28,250 bases of DNA, from positions 1 to 28,250 of the forward strand of contig NW_003127059.1 of the NCBI RefSeq assembly GCF_000003605.2, given 5' to 3'. The stretch comes from Saccoglossus kowalevskii (taxonomy: Eukaryota > Hemichordata > Enteropneusta > Harrimaniidae). Positions 10,859 to 21,531 of this stretch are shown piece after piece. The translations under genes and the position numbers were made by a program. Within the stretch, counting starts at the first letter, position 1. Each line of letters opens with the position of its first letter. The notes beneath the pieces are model-generated. The model worked only from the letters and a program-made list of their open reading frames with translations, did no database searches and was not told where the DNA came from.

Positions 10859-11803
10859 ATGTACTTAATATTTATTCACATTTTCGAACTTTTAACTATG
10901 GGACATGATATTATGATATCACAGTTAACAATCCCGAATGAAACTACCAACTTTGCAATCGCTTTTCACAACTTTGTAACCAGTTTTTTGCCGATTTTTC
11001 GCTTGACTGTTGTGATAATCTGCTTATATATGAGGCATTCACGCAACATTTACTTAATATTTTCGAAATTTAACTGCGGGGTTGTCATGATAATGACTTA
11101 GGTTAAATATACAAGCAACTCCGCCAACATTTCCTTCGTTTTTTACAACTTTGCACGCTGTTTTCTGCCATTTTACAGTCAGCTCATGTGAACATTTATT
11201 GACTGCTTTCAACTGGCTTTTATTAAATTTGTCGACATTACACTGCGCGTTTCTATATGCCAACAACTTGGGACATATATACAAATACATCTATAGACTT
11301 TTCAATGAGTTTGCACAACTTTGCACTCACTTTGAACAACTTTGCGCTGTGCGTTAACATCTTACAACCCACTACGTGCCGACAGCATCAAAAGCTTGTA
11401 CTCGAAATTTGGAAGGAATTTTAAAACATTCCATTAAATAAAAAAACTTACAAAAATGCCACGATTTTCAACTATAAATGATTTTCATCACAGTAAGGAA
11501 AAAAAGAAGGAACGTTGCCTTATATCATTTCCATGTGTGTGATGAAAAAACAAAGTAAATTCAACAGCTCGTGTATTCAGGGAGTCTCCCATGCAAGTAC
11601 TAACCACGCCCGATCGTGCTTTACTTAAAACATATGTCAGTCACCCATCCACTCAGCTGCAAGACTTATTTGAAATTAAACCGAATTGGCGACTATTTCA
11701 TGTTTTTGGAAGTCTTAAATTCGATATTGCTTGCACAAATACCTTCTAGGATTGACCTATGACCTCTACATACTTGGAGTAACACTACGGTAATTTAACA
11801 TCA
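10859..11803 (+). repeat. Satellite unit M12, 945 bp
   Basis: A full unit of the homogenised block: ATGTACTTAAT, GACATGATATTATG, AGTTTTTTGCCG, GTCGACATTAC, AATGAGTTTGC and CTTGTACTCG. It is nearly identical to M14 and M15 over long stretches. CATCAAAAGC in place of CATCAACAGC (about 11388) is shared with M15 only. Confidence 0.95.
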
Positions 11804-12747
11804 ATGTACTTAATATTTATTCACATTTTCGAACTTTTAACTATGGGACATGATATTATGATATCACAGTTAACAATCCCGAATGAAACTAACAACTTTG
11901 CAATCGCTTTTCACAACTTTGTAACCAGTTTTTTGCCGATTTTTCGCTTGACTGTTGTGATAATTTGCTTATATATGAGGCATTCACGCAACATTTACTT
12001 AATATTTTCGAAATTTAACTGCGGGGTTGTCATGATAATGACTTAGGTTAAATATAAAAGCAACTCTGCCAACATTTCCTTCGTTTTTTACAACTTTGCA
12101 CGCTGTTTTCTGCAATTTTACAGTCAGCTCATGTGCGCATTTATTGACTGCTTTCAACTGGCTTTTATTAAATTTGTCGACGTTACACTGCGCGTTTCTT
12201 TATGCCAACAACTTGGGACATGTATACAAATACATCTATAGACTTTTCAATGAGTTTGCACAACTTTGCACTCACTTTGAACAACTTTGCGCTGTGCGTT
12301 AACATCTTAGAACCCACTACGTGCCGACAGCATCAACAGCTTGTTCTCGAAATTAGGAAGGAATTTTAAAACATTTCATTAAATAAAAAAACTTACAAAA
12401 ATGCCACGATTTTCAACTATAAATGATTGACATCACAGTAAGGAAAAAAGAAGGAACGTTGCCTTATATCATTTCCATGTGTGTGATGAAAAAACAAAGT
12501 AAATTCAACAGCTCGTGTATTCAAGGAGTCTCCCATGCAAGTACTAACCACGCCCGATCATGCTTTACTTAAGACATATGTCAGTCACCCATCCACTCAG
12601 CTGCAAGACTTATTTGAAATTAAACCGAATTGGCGACTATTTCATGTTTTTGGATGTCTTAAATTCGATATTGCTTGCACAAATACCTTCTAGGATTGAC
12701 CTATGACCTCTACATACTTGGAGTAACACTACGGTAATTTAACATCA
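11804..12747 (+). repeat. Satellite unit M13, 944 bp
   Basis: A unit of the block with local differences: GAAACTAACAAC, CTGCAAT, ATGTGCGCAT, TTCTTTATG, ACATGTATAC, CTTAGAACC, AAATTAGGAAG and ACATTTCATT (which breaks the GGAAT/ATTCC inverted repeat). Its tail reverts to ATGATTGACATC but keeps AAAAAAGAAGG, so the exchange tract ends here. Confidence 0.95.
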
Positions 12748-13691
12748 ATGTACTTAATATTTATTCACATTTTCGAACTGTTAACTATGGGACATGATAT
12801 TATGATATCACAGTTAACAATCCCGAATGAAACTACCAACTTTGCAATCGCTTTTCACAACTTTGTAACCAGTTTTTTTCCGATTTTTCGCTTGACTGTT
12901 GTGACAATCTGCTTATATATGAGGCATTCACGCAGCATTTACTTAATATTTTCGAAATTTCACTGCGGGGTTGTCATGATAAAGACTTAGGTTAAATATA
13001 CAAGCAACTCCGCCAACATTTCCTTCGTTTTTTACAACTTTGCACGCTGTTTTCTGCCATTTTACAGTCAGCTCATGTGAACATTTATTGACTGCTTTCA
13101 ACTGGCTTTTATTAAATTTGTCGACATTACACTGCGCGTTTCTATATGCCAACAACTTGGGACATATATACAAATACATCTATAGACTTTTCAATGAGTT
13201 TGCACAACTTTGCACTCACTTTGAACAACTTTGCGCTGTGCGTTAACATCTTACAACCCACTACGTGCCGACAGCATCAACAGCTTGTACTCGAAATTTG
13301 GAAGGAATTTTAAAACATTCCATTAAATAAAAAAACTTACAAAAATGCCACGATTTTCAACTATAAATGATTTTCATCACAGTAAGGAAAAAAGAAGGAA
13401 CGTTGCCTTATATCATTTCCATGTGTGTGATGAAAAAACAAAGTAAATTCAACAGCTCGTGTATTCAGGGAGTCTCCCATGCAAGTACTAACCACGCCCG
13501 ATCGTGCTTTACTTAAAACATATGTCAGTCACCCATGCACTCAGCTGCAAGACTTATTTGAAATTAAACCGAATTGGCGACTATTTCATGTTTTTGGAAG
13601 TCTTAAATTCGATATTGCTTGCACAAATACCTTCTAGGATTGACCTATGACCTCTACATACTTGGAGTAACACTACGGTAATTTAACATCA
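12748..13691 (+). repeat. Satellite unit M14, 944 bp
   Basis: A unit of the block. GAACTGTTAAC, AGTTTTTTTCCG, GTGACAATC, GCAGCATTT, TTTCACTGCGG and ATAAAGAC mark it. GTGACAATC and TTTCACTGCGG are shared with the next unit only. The tail has ATGATTTTCATCAC and CACCCATGC. Confidence 0.95.
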
Positions 13692-14630
13692 ATGTATTTA
13701 ATATTTATTCACATTTTCGAACTTATAACTATGGGACATGATATTATGATATCACAGTTAACAATCCCGAATGAAACTACCAACTTTGCAATCGCTTTTC
13801 AGAACTTTGTAACCAGTTTTTTTTCCGATTTTTCGCTTGACTGTTGTGACAATCTGCTTATATATGAGGCATTCACGCAACATTTACTTAATATTTTCGA
13901 AATTTCACTGCGGGGTTGTCATGATAATGACTTAGGTTAAATATACAAGCAACTCCGCCAACATTTCCTTCGATTTTTACAACTTTGCACGCTGTTTTCT
14001 GCCATTTTACAGTCAGCTCATGTGAACATTTATTGACTGCTTTCAACTGGCCTTTATTAAATTTGTCGACATTACACTGCGCGTTTCTATATGCCAACAA
14101 CTTGGGACATATATACAAATACATCTATAGACTTTTCAATGAGTTTGCACAACTTTGCACTCACTTTGAACAACTTTGCGCTGTGCGTTAACATCTTACA
14201 ACCCACTACGTGCCGACAGCATCAAAAGCTTGTACTCGAAATTTGGAAGGAATTTTAAAACATTCCATTAAATAAAAAAACTTACAAAATGCCACGATTT
14301 CACTATAAATGATTTCATCACAGTAAGGAAAAAAGCAGGAACGTTGCCTTATATCATTTCCATGTGTGTGATAAAAAAAAAGTAAATACAACTGCTCGTG
14401 TATTCAGAGAGTCTCCCATGCAAGTACTAACCACGCCCGATCGTGCTTTACTTAAAACATATGTCAGCCATCCAACCACTCAGCTGCAAGACTTATTTGA
14501 AATTAAACCGAATTGGCGACTATTTCATGTTTTTGGATGTCTTAAAATCGATATTGATTGCACAAATTCCTTCTAGGATTGACCTATGACCTATACATAC
14601 TTGGAGTAACACTACGGTAATTTAACATCA
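13692..14630 (+). repeat. Satellite unit M15, 939 bp
   Basis: Last unit of the block. It has ATGTATTTAAT, CTTATAAC, CAGAACTTTG, an extra T near 13820 that shifts the 80-codon frame, TCGATTTTTAC and GGCCTTTATT. Near 14286-14316 several homopolymers are one base short (ACAAAATGCC, GATTTCACTAT, GATTTCATC), which accounts for its low length and may be sequencing error. Confidence 0.95.
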
Positions 14631-15576
14631 ATGTATGAAATATTTATTCACATTTTCGAACTTTTAACTATGGGGCATGTTATTATGATATCACAGGTAA
14701 CAATCCCGAATGAAACTACCAACTTTGCAAACGCTTTTCACAACTTTGTAACCAATTTGTTGTCGATTTTCCGCTTGACTGTTGTGATAATCTGCTTATA
14801 TATGAGGCATTCACGCAACATTTACTTAATATTTTCGAAATTTAACTGCAGGGTTGTCATGATAATGACTTAGGTTAAATATACAAGCAACTCCGCCAAC
14901 ATTTCCTTCGTTTTTTACAACTTTTCACGCTGTTTTCTGCAATTTTACAGTCAGCTCATGTGAACATTTATTGAAAGCTTTCAACTGGCTTTTATTAAAT
15001 GTGTCGACTTTACACTGCGCGTTTCTATATGCCAACAACTTGGGACATATATACAAATACATCTATAGAATTTTCAATGACTTTGCACAACTTTGCACTC
15101 ACTTTGAACAACTTTGCGCTGTGCGTTAACAATCTTACAACCCACTACGTGCCGACAGCATCAACAGCTTGTTCTCGAAATTTGGAAGGAATTTTAAAAC
15201 ATTCTAATAAATAAAAAAACTTACAAAAATGCCACAATTTTCAACTATAAATGATTGACATCACAGTAAGGAAAAAGGCAGGAACGTTGCCTTATATCAT
15301 TTCCATGTGTGTGATGAAAAAAACAAAGTAAATTCAACAGCTCGTGTATTCAGGGAGTCTCCCATGCAAGTACTAACCACGCCCGATCGTTCTTTACTTA
15401 AAACATATGTCAGTCACCCAACCACTCAGCTGCAAGACTTATTTGAAATTAAACCGAATTGGCGACTATTTCATGTTTTTGGATGTCTTAAAATCGATAT
15501 TGCTTGCACAAATACCTTCTAGGATTGACCTATGACCTATACATACTTGGAGTAACACCACGGTAATTTAACATCA
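14631..15576 (+). repeat. Satellite unit M16, 946 bp
   Basis: A full unit outside the block. It has ATGTATGAAAT, GGGGCATG, AACCAATTTG, CTGCAGGG, ACTTTTCACGC, TTGAAAGC, AAATGTGTCGACTTTAC and AGAATTTTC. Several of these are the M6 states, ten units upstream. GTTAACAATCTT and ATTCTAATAAAT are private. Confidence 0.95.
15439..15489 (+). pseudogene. Possible Ty1/copia integrase-region relic (representative copy, M16 tail)
   Basis: In the frame read from 15307, residues 45-61 fit LFxxKPxxxx[LF]xVFGCL. This spacing matches the well-known conserved segment downstream of the DDE core in Ty1/copia polyproteins. Upstream, residues 16-23 (RESPMQVL) loosely resemble the preceding NRxPxxVL element, but the gap between the two is about 14 residues longer than usual. 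No DDE core, reverse transcriptase, RNase H, LTR or primer-binding site is visible. The same peptide recurs in most units, with stops or frameshifts in several, so it is not a working gene. It could be coincidence; I rate a true relic as somewhat less likely than not. Confidence 0.35.
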
Positions 15577-16514
15577 ATGTACGAAATATGTATTCACATT
15601 TTCGAACTTTAACTATGGGAAATGTTACTATGATATCACAGTAACATTCCATATGAAAGTACAAACTTTGCATCGCTTTTCACAACTTTGTAACCAGTTT
15701 GTGTCGATTTTCCGCTTGACTGTGTGATAATCTGCTTATATATGAGGCATTCACGCAACATTTACTTAATATTTTCGAAATTTAACTGCGGGGTTGTCAT
15801 GATAATGACTTAGGTTAAATATACAAGCAACTGCGCCAACTTTTCCTTCGTTTTTTTACAACTTTGCACGCTGTTTTCTGCAATTTTACAGTCAGCTCTT
15901 GTGAACATTTATTGACTGCTTTCAACTGGCTTTTATTAAATTTGTCGACGTTACACTGCGCGTTTCTATATGCCAACAACATGGGACATATATACAAATA
16001 CATCTATTGACTTTTCAATGACTTTGCACAACTTTGCACTCACTTTGAACAACTTTGCGCTGTGCGTTAACATCTTACAACCCACTACGTGCCGACAGCA
16101 TCAACAGCTTGTTCTCGAAATTTGGAAGGAATTTTAAAACATTCCATTAAATACAAAAACTTACAAAAATGCCACCGATTTTCAACTATAAACGATTGAC
16201 ATTACAGTAAGGAAAAGGCAGGAACGTTGCCTTATATCATTTCCATGTGTGTGATGAAAAAAAAAGTAAATTCAACAGCTCATGTATTCAGGGAGTCTAC
16301 CATGCAAGTACGAACCACGCCCGATCGTGCTTTACTTAAAACATATGTCAGTCACCCAACCACTCAGCTGCAAGACTTATTTGAAATTAAACCGACTTGG
16401 CGACTATTTCAGGTTTTTGGATGTCTTAAAATCGATATTGCATGCACAAATACCTTCTATCATTGACCTATGACCTCTACATACTTGAAGTAACACTACG
16501 GTAATTTAACATCA
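15577..16514 (+). repeat. Satellite unit M17, 938 bp, many single-base losses
   Basis: A full but eroded unit. Between about 15607 and 15727 it lacks single bases at GAACTTTAAC, CACAGTAAC, TTTGCATCGC, GTTTGTGTCG and CTGTGTGAT, mostly in two- to four-base runs. Later marks are CTGCGCCAACTTTTCC, AGCTCTTGTG, AACATGGG, CTATTGAC, AAATACAAAAAC, GCCACCGAT and GACATTACAG. Most of those recur in M29, 12 units on. Confidence 0.95.
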
Positions 16515-17758
16515 ATGTACGAAATATTTATTCACATTTTCGAACTTTTAACTATGGGACATGTTATTATGATATCACAGGTAACAATCCCGAATGAAAC
16601 TACCAACTTTGCAACCGCTTTTCACAACTTTGTAACCAGTTTGTTGTCGATTTTCCGCTTGACTGTTGTGATAATCTGCTTATATATGAGGCATTCACGC
16701 AACATTTACTTAATATTTTCGAAATTTAACTGCGGGGTTGTCATGATAATGACTTAGGTTAAATATAAAAGTAACTCCGCCAACATTTCCTTCGTTTTTT
16801 ACAACATTGCACGCTGTTTTCTGCAATTTTACAGTCAACTCTTGTGAACATTTATTGACTGCTTTCAACTGGCTTTTATTAAATTTGTCGACGTTACACT
16901 GCGCGTTTCTATATGCCAACAACTTGGGACATATATACATCTATAGATTTTTTCAATGACTTTGCACAACTTTGCACTCACTTTGAACAACGTTGCGCTG
17001 TGCGTTAACATCTTACAAAATTTAACTGCGGGGTTGTCATGATAATGACTTAGGTTAAATATACAAAAAACTGCGCCAACTTTTCCTTCCATTCTTTACA
17101 ACTTTGCACGCTGTTTTCTGCAATTTTACAGTCAGCTTTTGAGAACATTTATTGACTGCTTTCAACTGGCTTTTATTAAATTTGTCGACGTTACACTGCG
17201 CGTTTCTATATGCCAACAACTTGGGACATATATACAAATACATCTATAGATTTTTTCAATGACTTTGCACAACTTTGCACTCACTTTCAACAACTTTGCG
17301 CTGTGCGTTAGCATCTTACAACCCACTACGTGCCGACAGCATCAACAGCTTGTTCTCGAAATTTAGAAGGAATTTTAAAACATTCCATTAAATAAAAAAA
17401 CTTACAAAAATGCCACGATTTTCCACTATAAATGATTGACATCACAGTAAGCAAAGAGTCAGGAACGTTGCCTTATATCATTTCCATGTGTGTGATGAAA
17501 CAAAAAAAAGTAAATTCAACAGCTCGTTTATTCAGGGAGTCTCCTATGCAAGTACTAACCACGCCCGATCGAGCTTTACTTTAAACATATGTCAGTCACC
17601 TAACCACTCAGCTGCAAGACTTATTTGAAGTTAAACCGAATTGGAGACTATTTCATGTTTTTGGATGTCTTAAAATCGATATTGCTTGCACAAATACATT
17701 CTAGGATTGACCTATGGCCTCTACATACTTGGAGTAACACTACGGTAATTTAACATCA
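16515..17758 (+). repeat. Aberrant satellite unit M18, 1244 bp (unit plus ~300-bp partial duplication)
   Basis: A normal start runs to CTTACA at 17017, then jumps back about 300 bp to AAATTTAACTGCGG and runs on to the normal end. The first pass lacks six bases at ATATATACATCTATAG (about 16933), and both passes have ATAGATTTTTTC. The tail has GCAAAGAGTC, GAAACAAAAAAAAG, CTCCTATG, TTTAAACAT and TATGGCCTC, a haplotype shared with M10 and M21 tails. Confidence 0.95.
17018..17320 (+). repeat. Partial tandem duplication inside M18
   Basis: This segment repeats 16722-17017 (offset 296 bp at the left end, 303 at the right because the first pass carries small deletions). The junction CTTAC-AAAA-TTTAAC joins two points that are about 300 bp apart in a normal unit and share only one or two A. 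The second pass resembles M17 (CTGCGCCAACTTTTCC), not the first pass, so a crossover between non-equivalent points of two neighbouring units is more likely than simple local copying. Confidence 0.9.
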
Positions 17759-18701
17759 ATGTACGAAATATTTATGCACATTTTCGAACCTTTAACTATG
17801 TGAAACGTTACTTTGATATCACAGGTAACAATCCCGAATGAAACTACCAACTTTGCAATCGCTTTTCACAACTTTGTAACCAGTTTGTTGTTTATTTTTC
17901 GCTTGACTGTTGTGATAATCTGCTGATATATGAGGCATTCACGCAACATTTACTTAATATTTTCGAAATTTAACTGCGGGGTTGTCATGATAATGACTTA
18001 GGTTAAATATACAAGCAACTCCGCCAACATTTCCTTCGTTTTTTACAACTTTGCACGCTGTTTTCTGCCATTTTACAGTCAGCTCATGTGAACATTTCTT
18101 GACTGCTTTCAACTGGCTTTTATTAAATTTGTCGACGTTACACTGCGCGTTTCTATATGCCAACAACTTGGGACATATATACAAATACATCTATAGACTT
18201 TTCAATGACTTTGCACAACTTTGCACTCACTTTGACCAACTTTGCGCTGTGCGTTAACATCTTACAACCCCACTACGAGCCGACAGCATCAACAGCTTGT
18301 TCTCGAAATTTGGAAGGAATTTTAAAACATTCCATTAACTAAAAAAACTTACGAAAATGCCACGATTTTCAACTATAAATGATTGACATCACAGTAAGGA
18401 GAAAGGCAGGAACGTTGCCTTATATCATTTCCATGTGTGTGATGAAAAAAAAGTAAATTCAACAGCTCTTGTATTCAGGGAGTCTCCCATGCAAGTACTA
18501 ACCACGCCCGATCGTGCTTTACTTAAAACATATGTCAGTCACGCAACCACTCAGCTGCAAGACTTATTTGAAAATAAACCGAATTGGCGACTATTTCATG
18601 TTTTTGGATGTCTTAAAATCGATATTGCTTGCACAAATACCTTCTAGGATTGACCTATGACCTCTACATACTTGGAGTAACACTACGGTAATTTAACATC
18701 A
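17759..18701 (+). repeat. Satellite unit M19, 943 bp
   Basis: A full unit with TTTATGCAC, GAACCTTT, ATGTGAAACGTTACTTTG, GTTGTTTATTTTTC and CTGCTGATAT, so the 80-codon frame is stopped twice. Like M3, 16 units upstream, it has CTGCCAT and TTCTTGAC after a GAACCTTT start. An extra C occurs in CAACCCCACTACGAGCC (about 18266). Confidence 0.95.
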
Positions 18702-19644
18702 ATGTACGAAATATTTATTCACATTTTCGAACTTTTAACTATGGGACATGTTATTATGATATCACAGGTAACAATCCCGAATGAAACTACCAACTTTGCA
18801 AACGTTTTTCACAACTTTGTAACCAGTTTGTTGCCGATTTTCCGCTTGACTGTTGTGATAATCTGCTTATATATGAGGCATTCACGCAACATTTACTTAA
18901 TATTTTCGAAATTTAACTGCGGGGTTGTCATGGTTATGACTTAGGTTAAATATACAAGCAACTCCGCAAACATTTCCTTCGTTTTTTACAACTTTGCACG
19001 CTGTTTTCTGCAATTTTACAGTCAGCTCATGTGAACATTTATTGACTGCTTTCAACTGGCTTTTATTAAATTTGTCGACGTTACGCTGCGCGTTTCTATA
19101 TGCCAACAACTTGGGACATATATACAAATACATCTATAGACTTTTCAATGACTTTGCACAACTTTGCACTCACTTTGAACAACTTTGCGCTGTGCGTTAA
19201 CATCTTACAACCCACTACGTGCCGACAGCATCAACAGCTTGTTCTCGAAATTTGGAAGGAATTTTAAAACATTCCATCAAATAAAAAAACTTACAAAAAT
19301 GCCACGATTTTCAACTATAAATGATTGACATCACAGTAAGCAAAGAGGCAGGAACGTTGCCTTATATCATTTCCATGTGTGTGATGAAAAAAATAGTAAA
19401 TTCAACAGCTCGTGTATTCAGGGAGTCTCCCTTGCAAGTACTAACCACGCCCGATCATGCTTTACTTAAAACATATGTCAGACACCCAACCACTCAGCTG
19501 CAAGACTTATTTGAAATTAAACCGAATCGGCGACTATTTCATGTTTTTGGATGTCTTAAAATCGATATTGCTTGCACAAATACCTTCTAGGATTGACCTA
19601 TGACCTCTACATACTTGGAGTAACACTACGGTAATTTAACATCA
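18702..19644 (+). repeat. Satellite unit M20, 943 bp
   Basis: A full unit with AAACGTTTTTC, TTGCCG, CATGGTTATG, CCGCAAAC and GTTACGCTG. Its tail has ATTCCATCAAAT, GCAAAGAGGC, AAAAAAATAG, CCCTTGCAAG, CAGACACCC and CGAATCGG. This is the same tail haplotype as M4, 16 units upstream. Confidence 0.95.
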
Positions 19645-20589
19645 ATGTACAAAATATTTATTCATATTTTCGAACTTTTAACTATGGGAAACGTTACTAT
19701 GATATCACAGGTAACAATCCCGAATGAAACTTCCAACTTTGCAATCGCTTTTCACGACTTTGTAACCAGTTAGTTGTCGATTTTTCGCTTGACTGTTGTG
19801 ATAATCTGCTTATATATGAGGCATTCACGCAACATTTACTTAATATTTTCGAAATTTAACTGCGGGGTTGTCATGATAATGACTTAGGTTAAATATACAA
19901 GCAACTCCGCCAACATTTCCTTCGTTTTTTACAACTTTGCACGCTGTTTTCTGCCATTTCAAAGTCAGCTCATGTGAACATTTCTTGACTGCTTTCAACT
20001 GGCTTTTATTAAATTTGTCGACGTTACACTGCGCGTTTCTATATGCCAACAACTTGGGACATATATACAAATACATCTATAGACTTTTCAATGACTTTGC
20101 ACAACTTTGCACTCACTTTAAACAACTTGCGCTGTGCGTTAGCATCTTACAACCCACTACGTGCCGACAGCATCAACAGCTTGTTCTCGAAATTTAGAAG
20201 GAATTTTAAAACATTCCATTAAATAAAAAAACTTACAAAAATGCCACGATTTTCCATTATAAATGATTGACATCACAGTAAGCAAAGAGGCAGGAACGTT
20301 GCCTTATATCATTTCCATGTGTGTGATGAAACAAAAAAAAGTAAATTCAACAGCTCGTTTATTCAGGGAGTCTCCTATGCAAGTACTAACCACGCCCGAT
20401 CGTGCTTTATTTCAAACATATGTCAGTCACCTAACCACTCAGCTGCAAGACTTATTTGAAGTTAAACCGAATTGGCGACTATTTCATGTTTTTGGATGTC
20501 TTAAAATCGATATTGCTTGCACAAATACATTCTAGGATTGACCTATGGCCTCTACATACTTGGAGTAACACTACGGTAATTTAAAATCA
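19645..20589 (+). repeat. Satellite unit M21, 945 bp
   Basis: A full unit with ATGTACAAAAT, TTCATATT, GGGAAACGTTACTATG, GAAACTTCC, CACGACTTTG, and AGTTAGTTG, which stops the 80-codon frame. It resembles M11 at its start. The second half has CATTTCAAAGTC, TTTAAACAACTTGCG (one T lost) and GTTAGCATC. The tail has GCAAAGAGGC, GAAACAAAAAAAAG, CTCCTATG and TATGGCCTC. Confidence 0.95.
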
Positions 20590-21531
20590 ATGTACGAAAT
20601 ATTTATTCACATTTTCGAACTTTTAACTATGGAAAACGTTACTCTGATATCACAGGTAACAATCCCGAATAAAACTACCAACTTTGCAAACGCTTTTCAC
20701 AACTTTGTAACCAGTTTGTTGTCGATTTTCCGCTTGACTGTTGTGATAATCTGCTTATATATGAGGCATTCACGCAACATTTACTTAATATTTTCGAAAT
20801 TTAACTGCAGGGTTGTCATGATAATGACTTAGGTTAAATATACAAGCAACTCCGCCAACATTTCCTTCGTTTTTTACAACTATGCACACTGTTTTCTGCC
20901 ATTTTACAGTCAGCTCATGTGAACATTTATTGACTGCTTGCAACTGGCTTTTATTAAATTTGTCGACTTTACACTGCGCGTTTCTATATGCCAACAACTT
21001 GGGACATATATACAAATACATCTACAGAATTGTCAATTACTTTTCACAACTTTGCACTCACTTTGAACAACTTTGCGCTGTGCGTTAACATCTTACAACC
21101 CACTACGTGCCGACAGCATCAACAGCTTGTTCTCGAAATTTGGAAGGAATTTTAAAACATTCCATTAAATAAAAAAACTTACAAAAATGCCACGATTTTC
21201 AACTATAAATGATTGACATCACAGTAAGGAAAAAGGCAGGAACGTTGCCTTATATCATTTCCATGTGTGTGATGAAAAAAAAGTAAATGCAACAGCTCGT
21301 TTATTCAGGGAGTCTCCTATGCAAGTACTAACCACGCCCGATCGTGCTTTACTTAAAACATTTGTCAGTCACCCAACCACTCATCTGCAAGACTTATTTG
21401 AAATTAAACCGAATTGGCGACTATTTCATGTTTTTGGATGTCTGAAAATCTATATTGCTTGCACACATACATTCTAGGATTGACCTATGACCTCTACATA
21501 CTTGGAATAACACTACGGTAATTTAACATCA
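20590..21531 (+). repeat. Satellite unit M22, 942 bp
   Basis: A full unit with GGAAAACGTTACTCTG, CGAATAAAAC, CTGCAGGG, ACAACTATGCACACTG, GCTTGCAACTGG, GTCGACTTTAC and CTACAGAATTGTCAATTAC. The block from about 20660 to 21060 recurs almost unchanged in M24. The tail has TGAAAATCTATATTGC and CACACATACATTC, as in M6. Confidence 0.95.

Noticed and set aside
16722..17320. Transposon insertion in M18
   Set aside because: The extra ~300 bp is satellite sequence itself. There are no terminal inverted repeats, poly-A tail or target-site duplication.
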